A stretch of 64,000 bases of DNA from Bdellovibrio sp. 22V. Its GTDB lineage: Bacteria; Bdellovibrionota; Bdellovibrionia; Bdellovibrionales; Bdellovibrionaceae. The position numbers were made by a program, and so were the translations under genes. The first letter of the stretch is position 1; each line of letters opens with the position of its first letter. The notes below the pieces were generated by a model. That model searched no databases and had not been told where the DNA came from. It worked only from the letters and a program-made list of their open reading frames with translations. The stretch is taken from assembly GCF_030169785.1 (NCBI RefSeq), contig NZ_CP125854.1:2294001-2358000 (forward strand), in the 5' to 3' direction. Below are positions 43,520-51,458 of this stretch, one piece after another.

Positions 43520-44380
43520 ATGGCTACACTCCGAATCAATAATCATGAGTATTACTATGAAGAGAAGGGACCGAAGAATGCCCCGGCGGTTGTTCTTAGT
43601 CCTCTTTTATATACGGACACTTCTGTTTATGAACCCATCGTGCGCATCCTCTCGGAAGAGTACCGGGTGATTTGTTACGATCACGCGGGGCTTGGCAAGA
43701 GCGCAACGCCTTCCAGTCCCAGTTTGACGGAAGCGGCCGAAGACGTCGCGCAAATGATTGAAGAGCTGCAACTCGATCCTTGTCACTTTGTTGGAAACTG
43801 TCTAGGCGCGCACGTCGGCTTGCATTTAGCGGTAGCGCATTCTGAACTTTTACAAAGCTGCATTCTGATGGGGGCTGTGGCGGAGTCAGACAGTGAAGAA
43901 ACCGTCCAGGATATGGATGAATTCATAAAAAGCGCGAAAGAGACAGGACTTGATACGCAGGTCTTTTCAGAAATGTGGTTTGGTCCCACTTTCCGGGCGA
44001 CACGAGATCCCGTGCAAGTCACACGCCGTGAAAAATGGTTGCGCCGTATTGCGAAGGCAAAACCAAACGAGCTCGATGCCGCAACACAGATTTTCCATCG
44101 TAACGACGTCAGTGAAGATCTCGCGAAAATTCACTGTCCTGTCCTGATTCTTGCCGGCGATGAGGATTCGACGACAAATCTTGAAGCTTATAGTCGTCTT
44201 GCAAGAAATATTGATGGCTCTGAATACAGAACGATTCATCATGCAGGTTACGCTCTCGTCATTGAACAACCTGAAGAGGTGGCCGAACACATTCGTTCTT
44301 TCGTCAGTAAGATCGAAAGGCATTTGGCAGCGCGGGCCCGTGAAGCCGCCGCTCAATCGTCCTTTCGACATCTTTGGTAA
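43520..44380 (+). CDS. Alpha/beta hydrolase with cysteine at the nucleophile position
   Basis: 286 residues from the ATG at 43520, with AAGGGGG upstream (an earlier in-frame ATG lacks support). The fold is clear: an oxyanion region near residue 30, Y-D-H-A-G-L-G-K-S near 57, nucleophile elbow G-N-C-L-G (codon TGT), acid in A-G-D-E-D-S and histidine in H-H-A-G-Y-A. The usual serine is replaced by cysteine, as in dienelactone hydrolase, though the surrounding sequence looks like ordinary ester or C-C hydrolases. The substrate is unknown, and activity may be altered or lost. It is divergent from the yceD operon. Confidence 0.82.
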   Translation: MATLRINNHEYYYEEKGPKNAPAVVLSPLLYTDTSVYEPIVRILSEEYRVICYDHAGLGKSATPSSPSLTEAAEDVAQMIEELQLDPCHFVGNCLGAHVGLHLAVAHSELLQSCILMGAVAESDSEETVQDMDEFIKSAKETGLDTQVFSEMWFGPTFRATRDPVQVTRREKWLRRIAKAKPNELDAATQIFHRNDVSEDLAKIHCPVLILAGDEDSTTNLEAYSRLARNIDGSEYRTIHHAGYALVIEQPEEVAEHIRSFVSKIERHLAARAREAAAQSSFRHLW

Positions 44381-44394
44381 ATAAAAAACAGCGA

Positions 44395-44433
44395 AGGCTC
44401 CCCAAACTTAAGACTTCTAGGGGGCCTTTTTTT
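44395..44433. terminator. Bidirectional terminator between hydrolase and ABC binding protein
   Basis: AGGCTCCC and GGGGGCCT arms (44395-44402 and 44420-44427) form a GC-rich stem followed by TTTTTTT on the plus strand. On the minus strand the run TTTTTTATTT follows after a few bases, so it may serve the convergent ABC operon too. Confidence 0.8.
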
Positions 44434-44437
44434 GCTA

Positions 44438-45367
44438 TTATAAATTAATAAAAAGATCTTGCGCTTTCGGTGCGCTCTTAATCAGCTTAAGGTCTTTCAG
44501 CTGTTGCACTAAAGTCGTCCAGCGTTCCGCTGACATCGTTCCCAAGCCGTCTTGAGAAGATTCAATCAAAGGCTTTTGAATTTCTGCCGCCTTGTTAAAC
44601 GTTTTCAGATCAAAAGCTTTATTAAGCTTCGCCATTGCCTCATTGGTTGCTTGCGGATTTTTTAAATACTCTTGCCAGCCTTCGCGAGAGGCAGCGACGA
44701 CTTTCTTCACCAAGTCGCCCTTCGTCTTAAGAGTTTCTTCCGTCACAGCAAGAACCACAAGATAGGGATTAAAGCCTTCATCAGCGACGAGGAAGCTTTG
44801 TACTTTGGCTCCGGCTTTTTCTGCAGCCAAAGGTTCGACGGTGATAAATCCTTGCTGCGAGAAGTTTTTGTCATTTACGAAATTTCCCACGCCGCCTAAA
44901 TAAGGCACTACCTTCCCGCGCGGTTTACCCAGTTTCTTTGTGAGATATTGGAAGTAGGGAAGTCCCGATTGAACAGAAAGAACTCCTTCCGCCGCGAAAA
45001 TGTCTTTAAGAGATTTAAATCCGCGTTCCGCGTGAGTCATAATGATGTACGGGGACGTGTGATAGACCGAGAACAAAGCTTTGACTTTGTTTTTTCCGCC
45101 CCGGTCGTGGGAAAGAATCACTTCGTCGGCGCTGACAATCGCAAATTCAACTTTGTTGTTAGCAAGCATTTGCACCGTCGGGGTGCCTGAGCCGCCTTCG
45201 GCGATTTTCACGTCAAGACCGTGTTTTTTATAAATACCTTGAAGAGCTGCCGCATAAAAGCCGCCAAATTCGGGCTCCGCTTTCCAGTTAAGAGCGATTG
45301 TTACGGGTGTTTGCGCGAACGCGGTCGTCGCCAAAAATGAAAATGCGAAAAGCAAAGAACGAAACAT
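44438..45367 (-). CDS. ABC transporter substrate-binding protein, NMT1/THI5-like
   Basis: 309 residues from the ATG at 45367 (AAGGAG upstream), with a signal peptide ending A-F-A-Q. The pattern L-N-W-K-A-E-P-E-F-G-G-F-Y-A-A-A then G-L-D-V-K-I matches the NMT1/THI5 and SsuA group, which bind thiamine precursors, sulfonates or similar ligands. It is the last gene of a four-gene operon after an oxygenase, ATPase and permease. I lean to a thiamine-precursor or sulfonate-type ligand, undecided. Confidence 0.85.
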   Translation of the reverse strand: MFRSLLFAFSFLATTAFAQTPVTIALNWKAEPEFGGFYAAALQGIYKKHGLDVKIAEGGSGTPTVQMLANNKVEFAIVSADEVILSHDRGGKNKVKALFSVYHTSPYIIMTHAERGFKSLKDIFAAEGVLSVQSGLPYFQYLTKKLGKPRGKVVPYLGGVGNFVNDKNFSQQGFITVEPLAAEKAGAKVQSFLVADEGFNPYLVVLAVTEETLKTKGDLVKKVVAASREGWQEYLKNPQATNEAMAKLNKAFDLKTFNKAAEIQKPLIESSQDGLGTMSAERWTTLVQQLKDLKLIKSAPKAQDLFINL

Positions 45368-45377
45368 TTGAGCTCCT

Positions 45378-46133
45378 TTATTCTTGCGAGGAAGTCGCAA
45401 ACGGTCTTCTTGTAAGAATCCATTTATGAATTCCAGCAAGCAAACCAATAAACATCAATCCCATGAACGATAAAAGTAAAAGAGCGCCAAAGACAATGTC
45501 GACTCTTTGCTGGGTGCGTGCTGAATCAATCATCGCCCCCAGGCCGCCGCCGGCCACAAACTCCCCGGCGATAGCACCGATGATAGAAAGTCCCGCCGCC
45601 ACTTTAAGCCCCGAGTAAATATACGAATAAGCATTGGGAAGTTTAAGTTTGAAAAGCATCTGGACCGAGCTTGCTTTGTAAACGCGGAAAAGATCCTTTT
45701 GTGCATCACTTGAACTTTCAAGCCCCATAAGAGTGTTTGCGATAATCGGAAAGATCGACACGATAAAGCTGGAAGCGATCACAGTCGGAGCCCCAAAACC
45801 GAAATAAATCACCAACAGAGGTGCAATCGCGATAATCGGGACTGTTTGAAAGAAAACAGCAAAAGGCAGAATCGCTCTTTTAAGAAGTTCTGAAAGAGAA
45901 AAAACAAAGGCAATCAGGCTGCCCGTCAAAATACTTAAAAGAAGTCCGCCAATAACATTTAAAAGCGTTTCGTTAAAGGCTTGCGTGAAGTCCGCTGACA
46001 GATCGCGCAAGGTGAAAGCCACCGTGCTAGGCGCCGGGAAAAGTGTTTCGCTGATAAGCCCTTTGCGCACCAAGATCTCTAGAAGAAGCGTTAAACAAAC
46101 GAGCGTAATGAAGGGAGGAACAAAACGTTTCAT
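45378..46133 (-). CDS. ABC transporter permease (SsuC/ThiX type)
   Basis: 251 residues, about six hydrophobic helices with the cytoplasmic EAA-like loop (E-F-V-A-G-G-G-L-G-A-M near residue 190) that contacts the ATPase. Together with the neighbouring ATPase and binding protein it forms a complete importer. Its start overlaps the ATPase stop by 4 bp, and it ends 10 bp before the binding-protein start. Confidence 0.88.
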   Translation of the reverse strand: MKRFVPPFITLVCLTLLLEILVRKGLISETLFPAPSTVAFTLRDLSADFTQAFNETLLNVIGGLLLSILTGSLIAFVFSLSELLKRAILPFAVFFQTVPIIAIAPLLVIYFGFGAPTVIASSFIVSIFPIIANTLMGLESSSDAQKDLFRVYKASSVQMLFKLKLPNAYSYIYSGLKVAAGLSIIGAIAGEFVAGGGLGAMIDSARTQQRVDIVFGALLLLSFMGLMFIGLLAGIHKWILTRRPFATSSQE

Positions 46134-46876
46134 TCTCGCAACCTCATCGAAAGCTCTTTTACGATTTTATTTAAATCTTCGGACGTGCGAAGGTCTTCGG
46201 ATCTTTGCGACGGTAACTCGATTTTTTGATCAAGAGTTTTCTGCGCGCCCGGAGCCTTTAACATAATGATACGCTCGGCAAGATAAGTGGATTCAAAAAG
46301 AGAATGCGTTACAAACACCACGGTCATCTTTTCCTGTAACCATAATTCTCGGAGTTGATTCTGCATTTCAAAACGAGTGTTTTCATCAAGAGCCGCGAAA
46401 GGTTCATCCATCAACAAAAGTCGGGGAGAACTGACCAAAGCTCGCGCTAAAGACACGCGCATTTTCATGCCGCCGGAAAGCTCGTGCGGAAACGCAGACT
46501 CGAAATGTTCAAGTTTTACTTTTTCTAAAGCGGCGCGCACCCGTTTGTTTTTCTCTGCTTGTGAAATCTGTTGAAGTTTCGAATCTAATTCAAAGGGGAG
46601 AGAGACATTTTCAGCAACAGTCCTCCACGGCAGCAGATTCGCATCTTGAAAGACGAAACTAAAATTAGCGCTGGCAGGGGAGAGGCTCACCTCCCCGCTT
46701 GTTGGTTTTTCTAGACCTGCTATAAGACGTAAGAGTGTAGATTTCCCGCAGCCCGAAGGCCCCACGACAGAAACAAAAGAACCTGGCGCGATTTCAAGAC
46801 TCAGATTTTCGATCACCTGACGTTGGGCAAATTTCTTATGAAGATTCTGAATGCGAATTCCCAGCGCTTCAGTCAT
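46130..46876 (-). CDS. ABC transporter ATPase (SsuB/TauB type)
   Basis: 248 residues from the ATG at 46876, two bases after the upstream stop; longer in-frame starts overlap the previous gene. It has Walker A G-P-S-G-C-G-K-S-T, Q-loop F-Q-D-A-N-L-L-P-W, signature L-S-G-G-M-K-M-R and Walker B L-L-L-M-D-E-P-F-A-A-L-D, typical of nitrate/sulfonate/taurine-family importers. It powers the permease encoded next. Confidence 0.93.
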   Translation of the reverse strand: MTEALGIRIQNLHKKFAQRQVIENLSLEIAPGSFVSVVGPSGCGKSTLLRLIAGLEKPTSGEVSLSPASANFSFVFQDANLLPWRTVAENVSLPFELDSKLQQISQAEKNKRVRAALEKVKLEHFESAFPHELSGGMKMRVSLARALVSSPRLLLMDEPFAALDENTRFEMQNQLRELWLQEKMTVVFVTHSLFESTYLAERIIMLKAPGAQKTLDQKIELPSQRSEDLRTSEDLNKIVKELSMRLRE

Positions 46877-46878
46877 CA

Positions 46879-47493
46879 CTAGACCCAATCGTAGTTGAAG
46901 CTGATGCTGATGCGTTCTTTGGATGAATTGTTCTTGGGAACTTCGTGGCGCAGCCATGATTCAAAAAGCACCACATGGCCCTCTTGCGGAGCCAAAGAGT
47001 GATAACGCTGATTAATATCTTTCGCGTCGTGCTTGCGTGGCGGTGACGCCATGAAAGAATCCAGTCGAGGATCTTCGAACTTCAAAGAAGAGCAGTTTTT
47101 GGGTGTTTGTACGTAATAGGTCCCGCTGATGACGGACAAAGGATGCAAGTGCATCGTGTGAATCACGTCCGTCGGCATGATATTGATCCAGCAAGAACTC
47201 ATTTTAAGTTCTTTGGGATCGATGTCCATTTCCAGATGTTTTACGAACTTGCGAACGTGTTTGTTGATCTCTTTTTCCAGCAATTCAAAGGTCGTTGAAA
47301 TCTGATGCAGTTGTGCAATGGATCCGTACGACGTGTATCCGCCTTTGTAGTTCTTTAAAGACCAGGCCTGACCCTGCTCGTCTATTTCTGAGAATTTTAA
47401 AGCCTCTTCCTTGAGCTCTTTATTGAGCTGAGTGAGGCCCTGATTTTTTAAGGGCGCATAATATACAAAGGTGGGGAACAACGTCTTTATCAT
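46879..47493 (-). CDS. 2-oxoglutarate/Fe(II) oxygenase, TIGR02466-like
   Basis: 204 residues from the ATG at 47493 (AAGGTG upstream). Iron and 2-oxoglutarate ligands fit H115/H117 in T-M-H-L-H-P, H183 in L-R-H-E-V and R194 in K-E-R-I-S-I. The block G-T-Y-Y-V near residue 124 and F-E-D-P-R near 139 match TIGR02466. Unlike TauD it is short. It heads the ABC importer operon, so it may oxidise the imported compound or modify a protein. Oxygen-dependent, cytoplasmic. Confidence 0.82.
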   Translation of the reverse strand: MIKTLFPTFVYYAPLKNQGLTQLNKELKEEALKFSEIDEQGQAWSLKNYKGGYTSYGSIAQLHQISTTFELLEKEINKHVRKFVKHLEMDIDPKELKMSSCWINIMPTDVIHTMHLHPLSVISGTYYVQTPKNCSSLKFEDPRLDSFMASPPRKHDAKDINQRYHSLAPQEGHVVLFESWLRHEVPKNNSSKERISISFNYDWV

Positions 47494-47678
47494 TTTGAGA
47501 CACCTTGAGGTTGAGAACTCCAAGATAGGTCTATTTCCGTCTCAAGACAAGAAATGAACGCTATTTGTTAGACAGCTGTCATCGTGATTTTCAGTCGGCC
47601 ATTCTGAAATGAATAGAAACGGGGGCCCGTGTGGCATCGGCTTTGCTTTAGAAATCAGTATCTGCAAGGAGTGAATAT

Positions 47679-48011
47679 ATGAAAAAGCAAGTACTTGTAA
47701 CAGTTATCGCGATGATCCCTGCTATGAGCTTCGCAAAAGTGTCTGACTTTAACGCTCTTATCACTGAGAACGTCAAGGCTCAGAATGAACTTCACTCCAC
47801 AGTGAAAACAAACCTCAATGAAGCTCGTGACGCTGCCGATGCTTCAGCGATGCGCGAACGCATTGTGATCGTTGAAAACTCGGGCACTTCCTATAATGCC
47901 ACAACGAAAAAGGATCTTTTGGCTTTCAAAAAAGAGAAAACTCACCACCGCGCTTCAGAAGAAAAGCAATTCGAGCGGTTGGCGAATGAGATTAATTCCT
48001 CTGACTTCTAA
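47679..48011 (+). CDS. Small secreted helical protein
   Basis: 110 residues with AAGGAG upstream and a signal peptide ending S-F-A-K. The mature part is helical, rich in Glu, Lys, Asn and Ala, without cysteine. I do not recognise a family; it may be a small periplasmic protein. A strong terminator follows at once, so it forms its own transcription unit. Confidence 0.7.
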   Translation: MKKQVLVTVIAMIPAMSFAKVSDFNALITENVKAQNELHSTVKTNLNEARDAADASAMRERIVIVENSGTSYNATTKKDLLAFKKEKTHHRASEEKQFERLANEINSSDF

Positions 48012-48040
48012 GACTTAAAAACTTGCAGAAAATTTAAGAA

Positions 48041-48067
48041 AAAGCCCTCCGAAAAGAGGGCTTTTTT
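48041..48067 (+). terminator. Intrinsic terminator after the small secreted protein
   Basis: AAAGCCCTC (48041-48049) and GAGGGCTTT (48056-48064) pair perfectly around CGAAAA, followed by TTTATTT. Confidence 0.9.
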
Positions 48068-48135
48068 ATTTAGACATAGGGTTACTTTTGCTTCTGGTGG
48101 ATCCGCAGCAAGTCCGCAACCTTTCGCTCTTTGAG

Positions 48136-48672
48136 CTATAAAATGAGCTTGCGAAGTTCCTGCTGAGAGTAAACGTAGTCGGCATAAACCATCGTATTTG
48201 TAATGTTTCGATGCCCCAAAGCGACTTGCACCAAACGTAAATCCTTCGTCTTTTGATAGAGTTCGATTGCAAAAGTGTGTCTGAGCGCATGGAATTTCTT
48301 TGGAACGGGGCGATACATTTCCCAGACCTGATAGAGCCGATTGTACGAGATAGGGAAAACCTTTGTTCCGCCTTGAGCTTCGGCGAAGCGGTGAAGTTTT
48401 GCGAAAATATCGGAATGAAGAGGGATTTCCCGGTCGTTCGAGTTCTTTAAACCTCGGATAAAAACCGTTTCATCGTAGGCGTTTAGATCGCTTCGTTGAA
48501 TGTTCAAAACTTCTTGAGCCCGCGCTCCGGTCCGCAAAGCCACCTGAATCATCAAACAGTTGCGGGGGTCCTTGTCTTGAAAGTCTGTGAGAATTTTTCG
48601 CAAACGTTCTGATTCGGGCGCGAGAAGATATTTGTTTTTATTAAGCTGATACCGAGGTGCTGCCGTGGCCAT
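48136..48672 (-). CDS. Catalytic-domain-only tyrosine recombinase
   Basis: 178 residues. All active-site residues are present: R51 (T-G-A-R-A-Q-E), K76, H128 and R131 (H-A-L-R-H-T-F), H154 (L-G-H-R-N) and nucleophile Y163 (T-M-V-Y-A-D-Y). The N-terminal core-binding (SAM-like) domain of XerC, phage integrases and most recombinases is missing, so DNA recognition must come from a partner or from the short basic N-terminus. No att site, phage or transposon genes adjoin it. A membrane-anchored HTH gene lies across a repeat-rich spacer. Confidence 0.85.
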   Translation of the reverse strand: MATAAPRYQLNKNKYLLAPESERLRKILTDFQDKDPRNCLMIQVALRTGARAQEVLNIQRSDLNAYDETVFIRGLKNSNDREIPLHSDIFAKLHRFAEAQGGTKVFPISYNRLYQVWEMYRPVPKKFHALRHTFAIELYQKTKDLRLVQVALGHRNITNTMVYADYVYSQQELRKLIL

Positions 48673-48721
48673 AACTCATCATGAAAAGGTCGAGGTGCCT
48701 TTGACAAGGGGATTTACTAAC

Positions 48722-48773
48722 GCATTGCATCCAAAGTGGTGATAGATAAACAAAGACTGTTTAGATGCAATGC
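48722..48773. repeat. Perfect 10-bp inverted repeat with 32-bp spacer near recombinase
   Basis: GCATTGCATC (48722-48731) and GATGCAATGC (48764-48773) are exact reverse complements. The site is 50 bp upstream of the recombinase start. The spacer is too long for a simple recombination core, so an operator, DNA-bridging site or stem-loop is more likely. Confidence 0.7.
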
Positions 48774-48890
48774 ATTGATATATATTGCGCTGCGTTGAGA
48801 GAAGACTCTCGAATATCCACATTTAAAATAACCAATAAAATCAATAACTTAATACTAAAGAAAATAGCCAAAAGCTTTAGGCGAAATTGA

Positions 48891-48916
48891 AAAAGGGTAT
48901 ATCCCAGCACCCTTTT
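48891..48916. terminator. Hairpin with terminator-like ends in the spacer
   Basis: AAAAGGGT (48891-48898) and ACCCTTTT (48909-48916) pair perfectly. T-rich bases follow only briefly on either strand, so terminator function is possible but weak. Confidence 0.4.
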
Positions 48917-49001
48917 AAAGAATCTTTCGTGGTTTCAATGACTTAGCTTGACCTTCAAAACCATCCTCTGGAACTATATCTGTATTATACAACGCTATTT
49001 A

Positions 49002-49035
49002 TTGTGAAAAACAACACAAATGTTGTGAAAAACAA
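49002..49035 (+). repeat. Direct repeat of TTGTGAAAAACAA before the HTH gene
   Basis: TTGTGAAAAACAA occurs at 49002-49014 and 49023-49035, exactly 21 bp apart, so both copies face the same side of the helix. The Shine-Dalgarno GGAAGGGG and start codon of the HTH gene follow within 20 bases. It is probably an autoregulatory operator. Confidence 0.6.
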
Positions 49036-49054
49036 TAGTCTGGAAGGGGTTGAT

Positions 49055-49612
49055 ATGGAAACCGAGGTTCTAGAGCAAGGTCAAGACGGCTTTGAAATGG
49101 GGTCCCCGAACGAGGGCTTTTTGGAGGGGGATTTAAACCCTCGCTCAAAGACATCTTTAAGGATGCATTACGAAGCCCAGGTTTCAGTCATCCAAAAACA
49201 GATTGGAAATCTCGAAGAAATTCGCGGGAATTTAGGCCTTTCTCAACGCAAAATGGCCCAGCTTCTTTTAGTCGACCCTTCCAGTTGGACTCGTTGGACA
49301 AAACAAGGTGACGAAGCGCCCCCACATATTTGGCGGGCTTTGCAATGGTATTTGGCCTTACGGGAAAAGATCCCGGGTTTAACTCCCCAATATTTCCTGG
49401 GTCAGGATCCAAAAATTTTGCATGAGAAAACGGTGAAAATGATCGCGGAAGAGCGCTTGGAGCGCGAAGAAAAGCTGCAGAATTTGCGAAATTCGCTGGG
49501 ACATTTGGAAGTTGAAAATCGCGCCCTTAAGAAACAGCAGAAAATGCTCTTTGTAGCGCTTGTTTCGGTCAGTATTTTGGGGATTTTCAGTTTGATTCGT
49601 CCTCTTATTTAG
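49055..49612 (+). CDS. Membrane-anchored helix-turn-helix protein
   Basis: 185 residues from the ATG at 49055, fixed by GGAAGGGG upstream; the GTG at 49004 would translate through the direct repeats. Residues about 48-100 hold an HTH of the Cro/XRE type (R-G-N-L-G-L-S-Q-R-K-M-A-Q-L-L-L-V-D then W-T-R-W). A coiled coil follows and then a single C-terminal TM helix (F-V-A-L-V-S-V-S-I-L-G-I-F), which would tether the protein to the inner membrane. An acidic N-terminal region (E-D-G-rich) precedes the HTH. Target and signal are unknown. Confidence 0.75.
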   Translation: METEVLEQGQDGFEMGSPNEGFLEGDLNPRSKTSLRMHYEAQVSVIQKQIGNLEEIRGNLGLSQRKMAQLLLVDPSSWTRWTKQGDEAPPHIWRALQWYLALREKIPGLTPQYFLGQDPKILHEKTVKMIAEERLEREEKLQNLRNSLGHLEVENRALKKQQKMLFVALVSVSILGIFSLIRPLI

Positions 49613-49680
49613 CAAGAGCTCCTTGAGTAAATATCTGAAAAATGAAATAGTGATTCGTCTAATTATAAGGATACGAAACC

Positions 49681-51423
49681 GTGCACGATCAAATGAGACT
49701 CTTAGTCAGCCAGAAAATCCAAAACGCCGCCAAAGCCTTAAGCTTTGAAATGTCTTTGGAAGAAATCTATAAATCTTTGGGAGAGCCACCAAATCCAGAC
49801 ATGGGAGATCTCACTTTTGGTTGCTTCATTCTTGCAAAGGCTCTAAAAAAAGCGCCGCCGATGATCGCGGCCGAACTGGCTAAAAATATTCCTTCCGACG
49901 AAAACATTGCCAAGGCTGAGCCCGTTGGCCCTTATTTAAATATCACTTTCACAAGTCAAAGCTTGGGAAAAAACGTTATTGCGCCGATGATCGACGGATC
50001 TCATTTCAAAAAAGAACTGATCTCCAAAAGCCCGCGCAGCATGATCGAGTTTTCTCAGCCGAATACGCATAAAGAACTGCATGTGGGTCACATGCGAAAT
50101 CTCTGCTTGGGAGACGCACTCATTCGTATGCTCAGATACTGCGGTCGTGATGTGGTTTCTTGTACCTTTCCGGGGGACGTGGGAACGCACGTGGCGAAAT
50201 GCCTGTGGTACATGCAAAAGCATAATTCAGAGCCGATTCCTGAAACCGGCAAAGGGGAATGGCTGGGGCGCATGTACTCGAAAGGGAATATGCTTTTAGA
50301 AGATCAGCTCGGCACAGATCTCGAAGAGAAAAACCGCCAAGAGCTGACTTTGATTTTGCGTGAACTTGAATCCAAGCAAGGCGAGTATTACGAGCTTTGG
50401 AAGACGACACGCCAATGGTCCATTGATTTGATGCAGGAAGTTTACAAATGGGCTGATGTGAAATTCGACATTTGGTACTGGGAGTCCGATGTGGATTCGG
50501 CGTCAGTAAAATGGGCCCAGCAGCTTTACAAAGAAGGTAAACTGGTTCAATCCAACGGCGCGATCGGTATGGATCTCGAAGCGGAGGGTCTTGGTTTCTG
50601 TTTGCTTCTAAAGAGTGACGGTAACGGTCTTTACGCAACGAAAGACATTGAGTTAGCTCGTCGTAAATTTCAAGAAAATGGTATTGAGAAAAGTATCTAT
50701 GTTGTCGACGTTCGTCAGGCCTTGCACTTCAAGCAAGTCTTTAAGGTTTTAGAGAAGCTAGGCTTCGAACAAGCGAAAGATTGTTTCCACTTGCAATACA
50801 ATTTCGTCGAACTTCCAGATGGAGCGATGAGTTCTCGTAAAGGCAATATTGTGCCAATTATGGATCTTATTCAGCGCATGGAAGAGCACGTAAAGACGAA
50901 CTATCTGAGCCGGTACGAAAACGAATGGTCGAAGCAAGAGATCCAAGAAGCGGCAGAAAAAGTCGCGAAAGGTGCGATCCGCTACGGCATGCTGCGTATG
51001 GATACGAATAAGAAGATTGTTTTCGATCTCAACGAATGGTTGCGCCTGGATGGCGAGTCAGGACCTTTTGTGCAGTACTCGTATGCGCGTATTGCAAGTC
51101 TAGGCCGTAAATTCAACTTCGACCCGAAGGCTTCCGTGCAGTGGGATCTTTTGACTCATAAAGCGGAACATCACTTGATGCAGTCGTTGATGAACTTCAA
51201 TTCGGGCGTGGCGCTGGCTTCGGAAAATTATAAACCGGCCGCTCTATGTACGTACTTGTATGAGCTCGCGAAGAAATTCAATGTGTTCTATCACGAATGT
51301 CCTATTGGTACGGCGGAAGACGAGAAGATCAAACAAGCTCGTCTGGCTTTAAGCCATGCCGTGGGTGTGACTTTGAAGCAGGGGATGGCTCTTCTGGGTA
51401 TCCCCGCTCCGGAAAAAATGTAG
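49681..51423 (+). CDS. argS: Arginyl-tRNA synthetase
   Basis: 580 residues from a GTG at 49681 (AAGGAT nine bases upstream). The class I signatures are H-V-G-H in N-T-H-K-E-L-H-V-G-H-M-R-N and a KMSKS variant M-S-S-R-K-G. The C-terminal anticodon-binding helical domain is typical (DALR-type). Charges tRNA-Arg. It stands alone with a terminator behind it. Confidence 0.96.
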   Translation: MHDQMRLLVSQKIQNAAKALSFEMSLEEIYKSLGEPPNPDMGDLTFGCFILAKALKKAPPMIAAELAKNIPSDENIAKAEPVGPYLNITFTSQSLGKNVIAPMIDGSHFKKELISKSPRSMIEFSQPNTHKELHVGHMRNLCLGDALIRMLRYCGRDVVSCTFPGDVGTHVAKCLWYMQKHNSEPIPETGKGEWLGRMYSKGNMLLEDQLGTDLEEKNRQELTLILRELESKQGEYYELWKTTRQWSIDLMQEVYKWADVKFDIWYWESDVDSASVKWAQQLYKEGKLVQSNGAIGMDLEAEGLGFCLLLKSDGNGLYATKDIELARRKFQENGIEKSIYVVDVRQALHFKQVFKVLEKLGFEQAKDCFHLQYNFVELPDGAMSSRKGNIVPIMDLIQRMEEHVKTNYLSRYENEWSKQEIQEAAEKVAKGAIRYGMLRMDTNKKIVFDLNEWLRLDGESGPFVQYSYARIASLGRKFNFDPKASVQWDLLTHKAEHHLMQSLMNFNSGVALASENYKPAALCTYLYELAKKFNVFYHECPIGTAEDEKIKQARLALSHAVGVTLKQGMALLGIPAPEKM

Positions 51424-51431
51424 AAATCAGA

Positions 51432-51458
51432 AGGGGAGTGCTCGACTCCCCTTTTTTT
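51432..51458 (+). terminator. Intrinsic terminator after argS
   Basis: AGGGGAGT (51432-51439) and ACTCCCCT (51445-51452) pair perfectly around GCTCG, followed by TTTTTTT. It lies between convergent genes and may act on both. Confidence 0.9.

Larger units (their letters stand above)
48673..49054. promoter_or_regulatory. AT-rich, repeat-rich spacer between recombinase and HTH genes
   Basis: About 380 bp with no convincing gene. It holds a 10-bp inverted repeat (48722-48773), a short GAGAG/CTCTC repeat near 48800, a hairpin at 48891-48916 and a direct repeat at 49002-49035, all listed separately. The middle part is notably AT-rich. Confidence 0.5.

Noticed and set aside
48722-48773. Recombination core site for the recombinase
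   Set aside because: The 32-bp spacer between arms is far longer than the 6-8 bp usual for tyrosine recombinases; kept only as an inverted repeat.
49002-49035. CRISPR-like repeat from two TTGTGAAAAACAA copies
   Set aside because: Only two short copies with an 8-bp gap; no spacers or cas genes.
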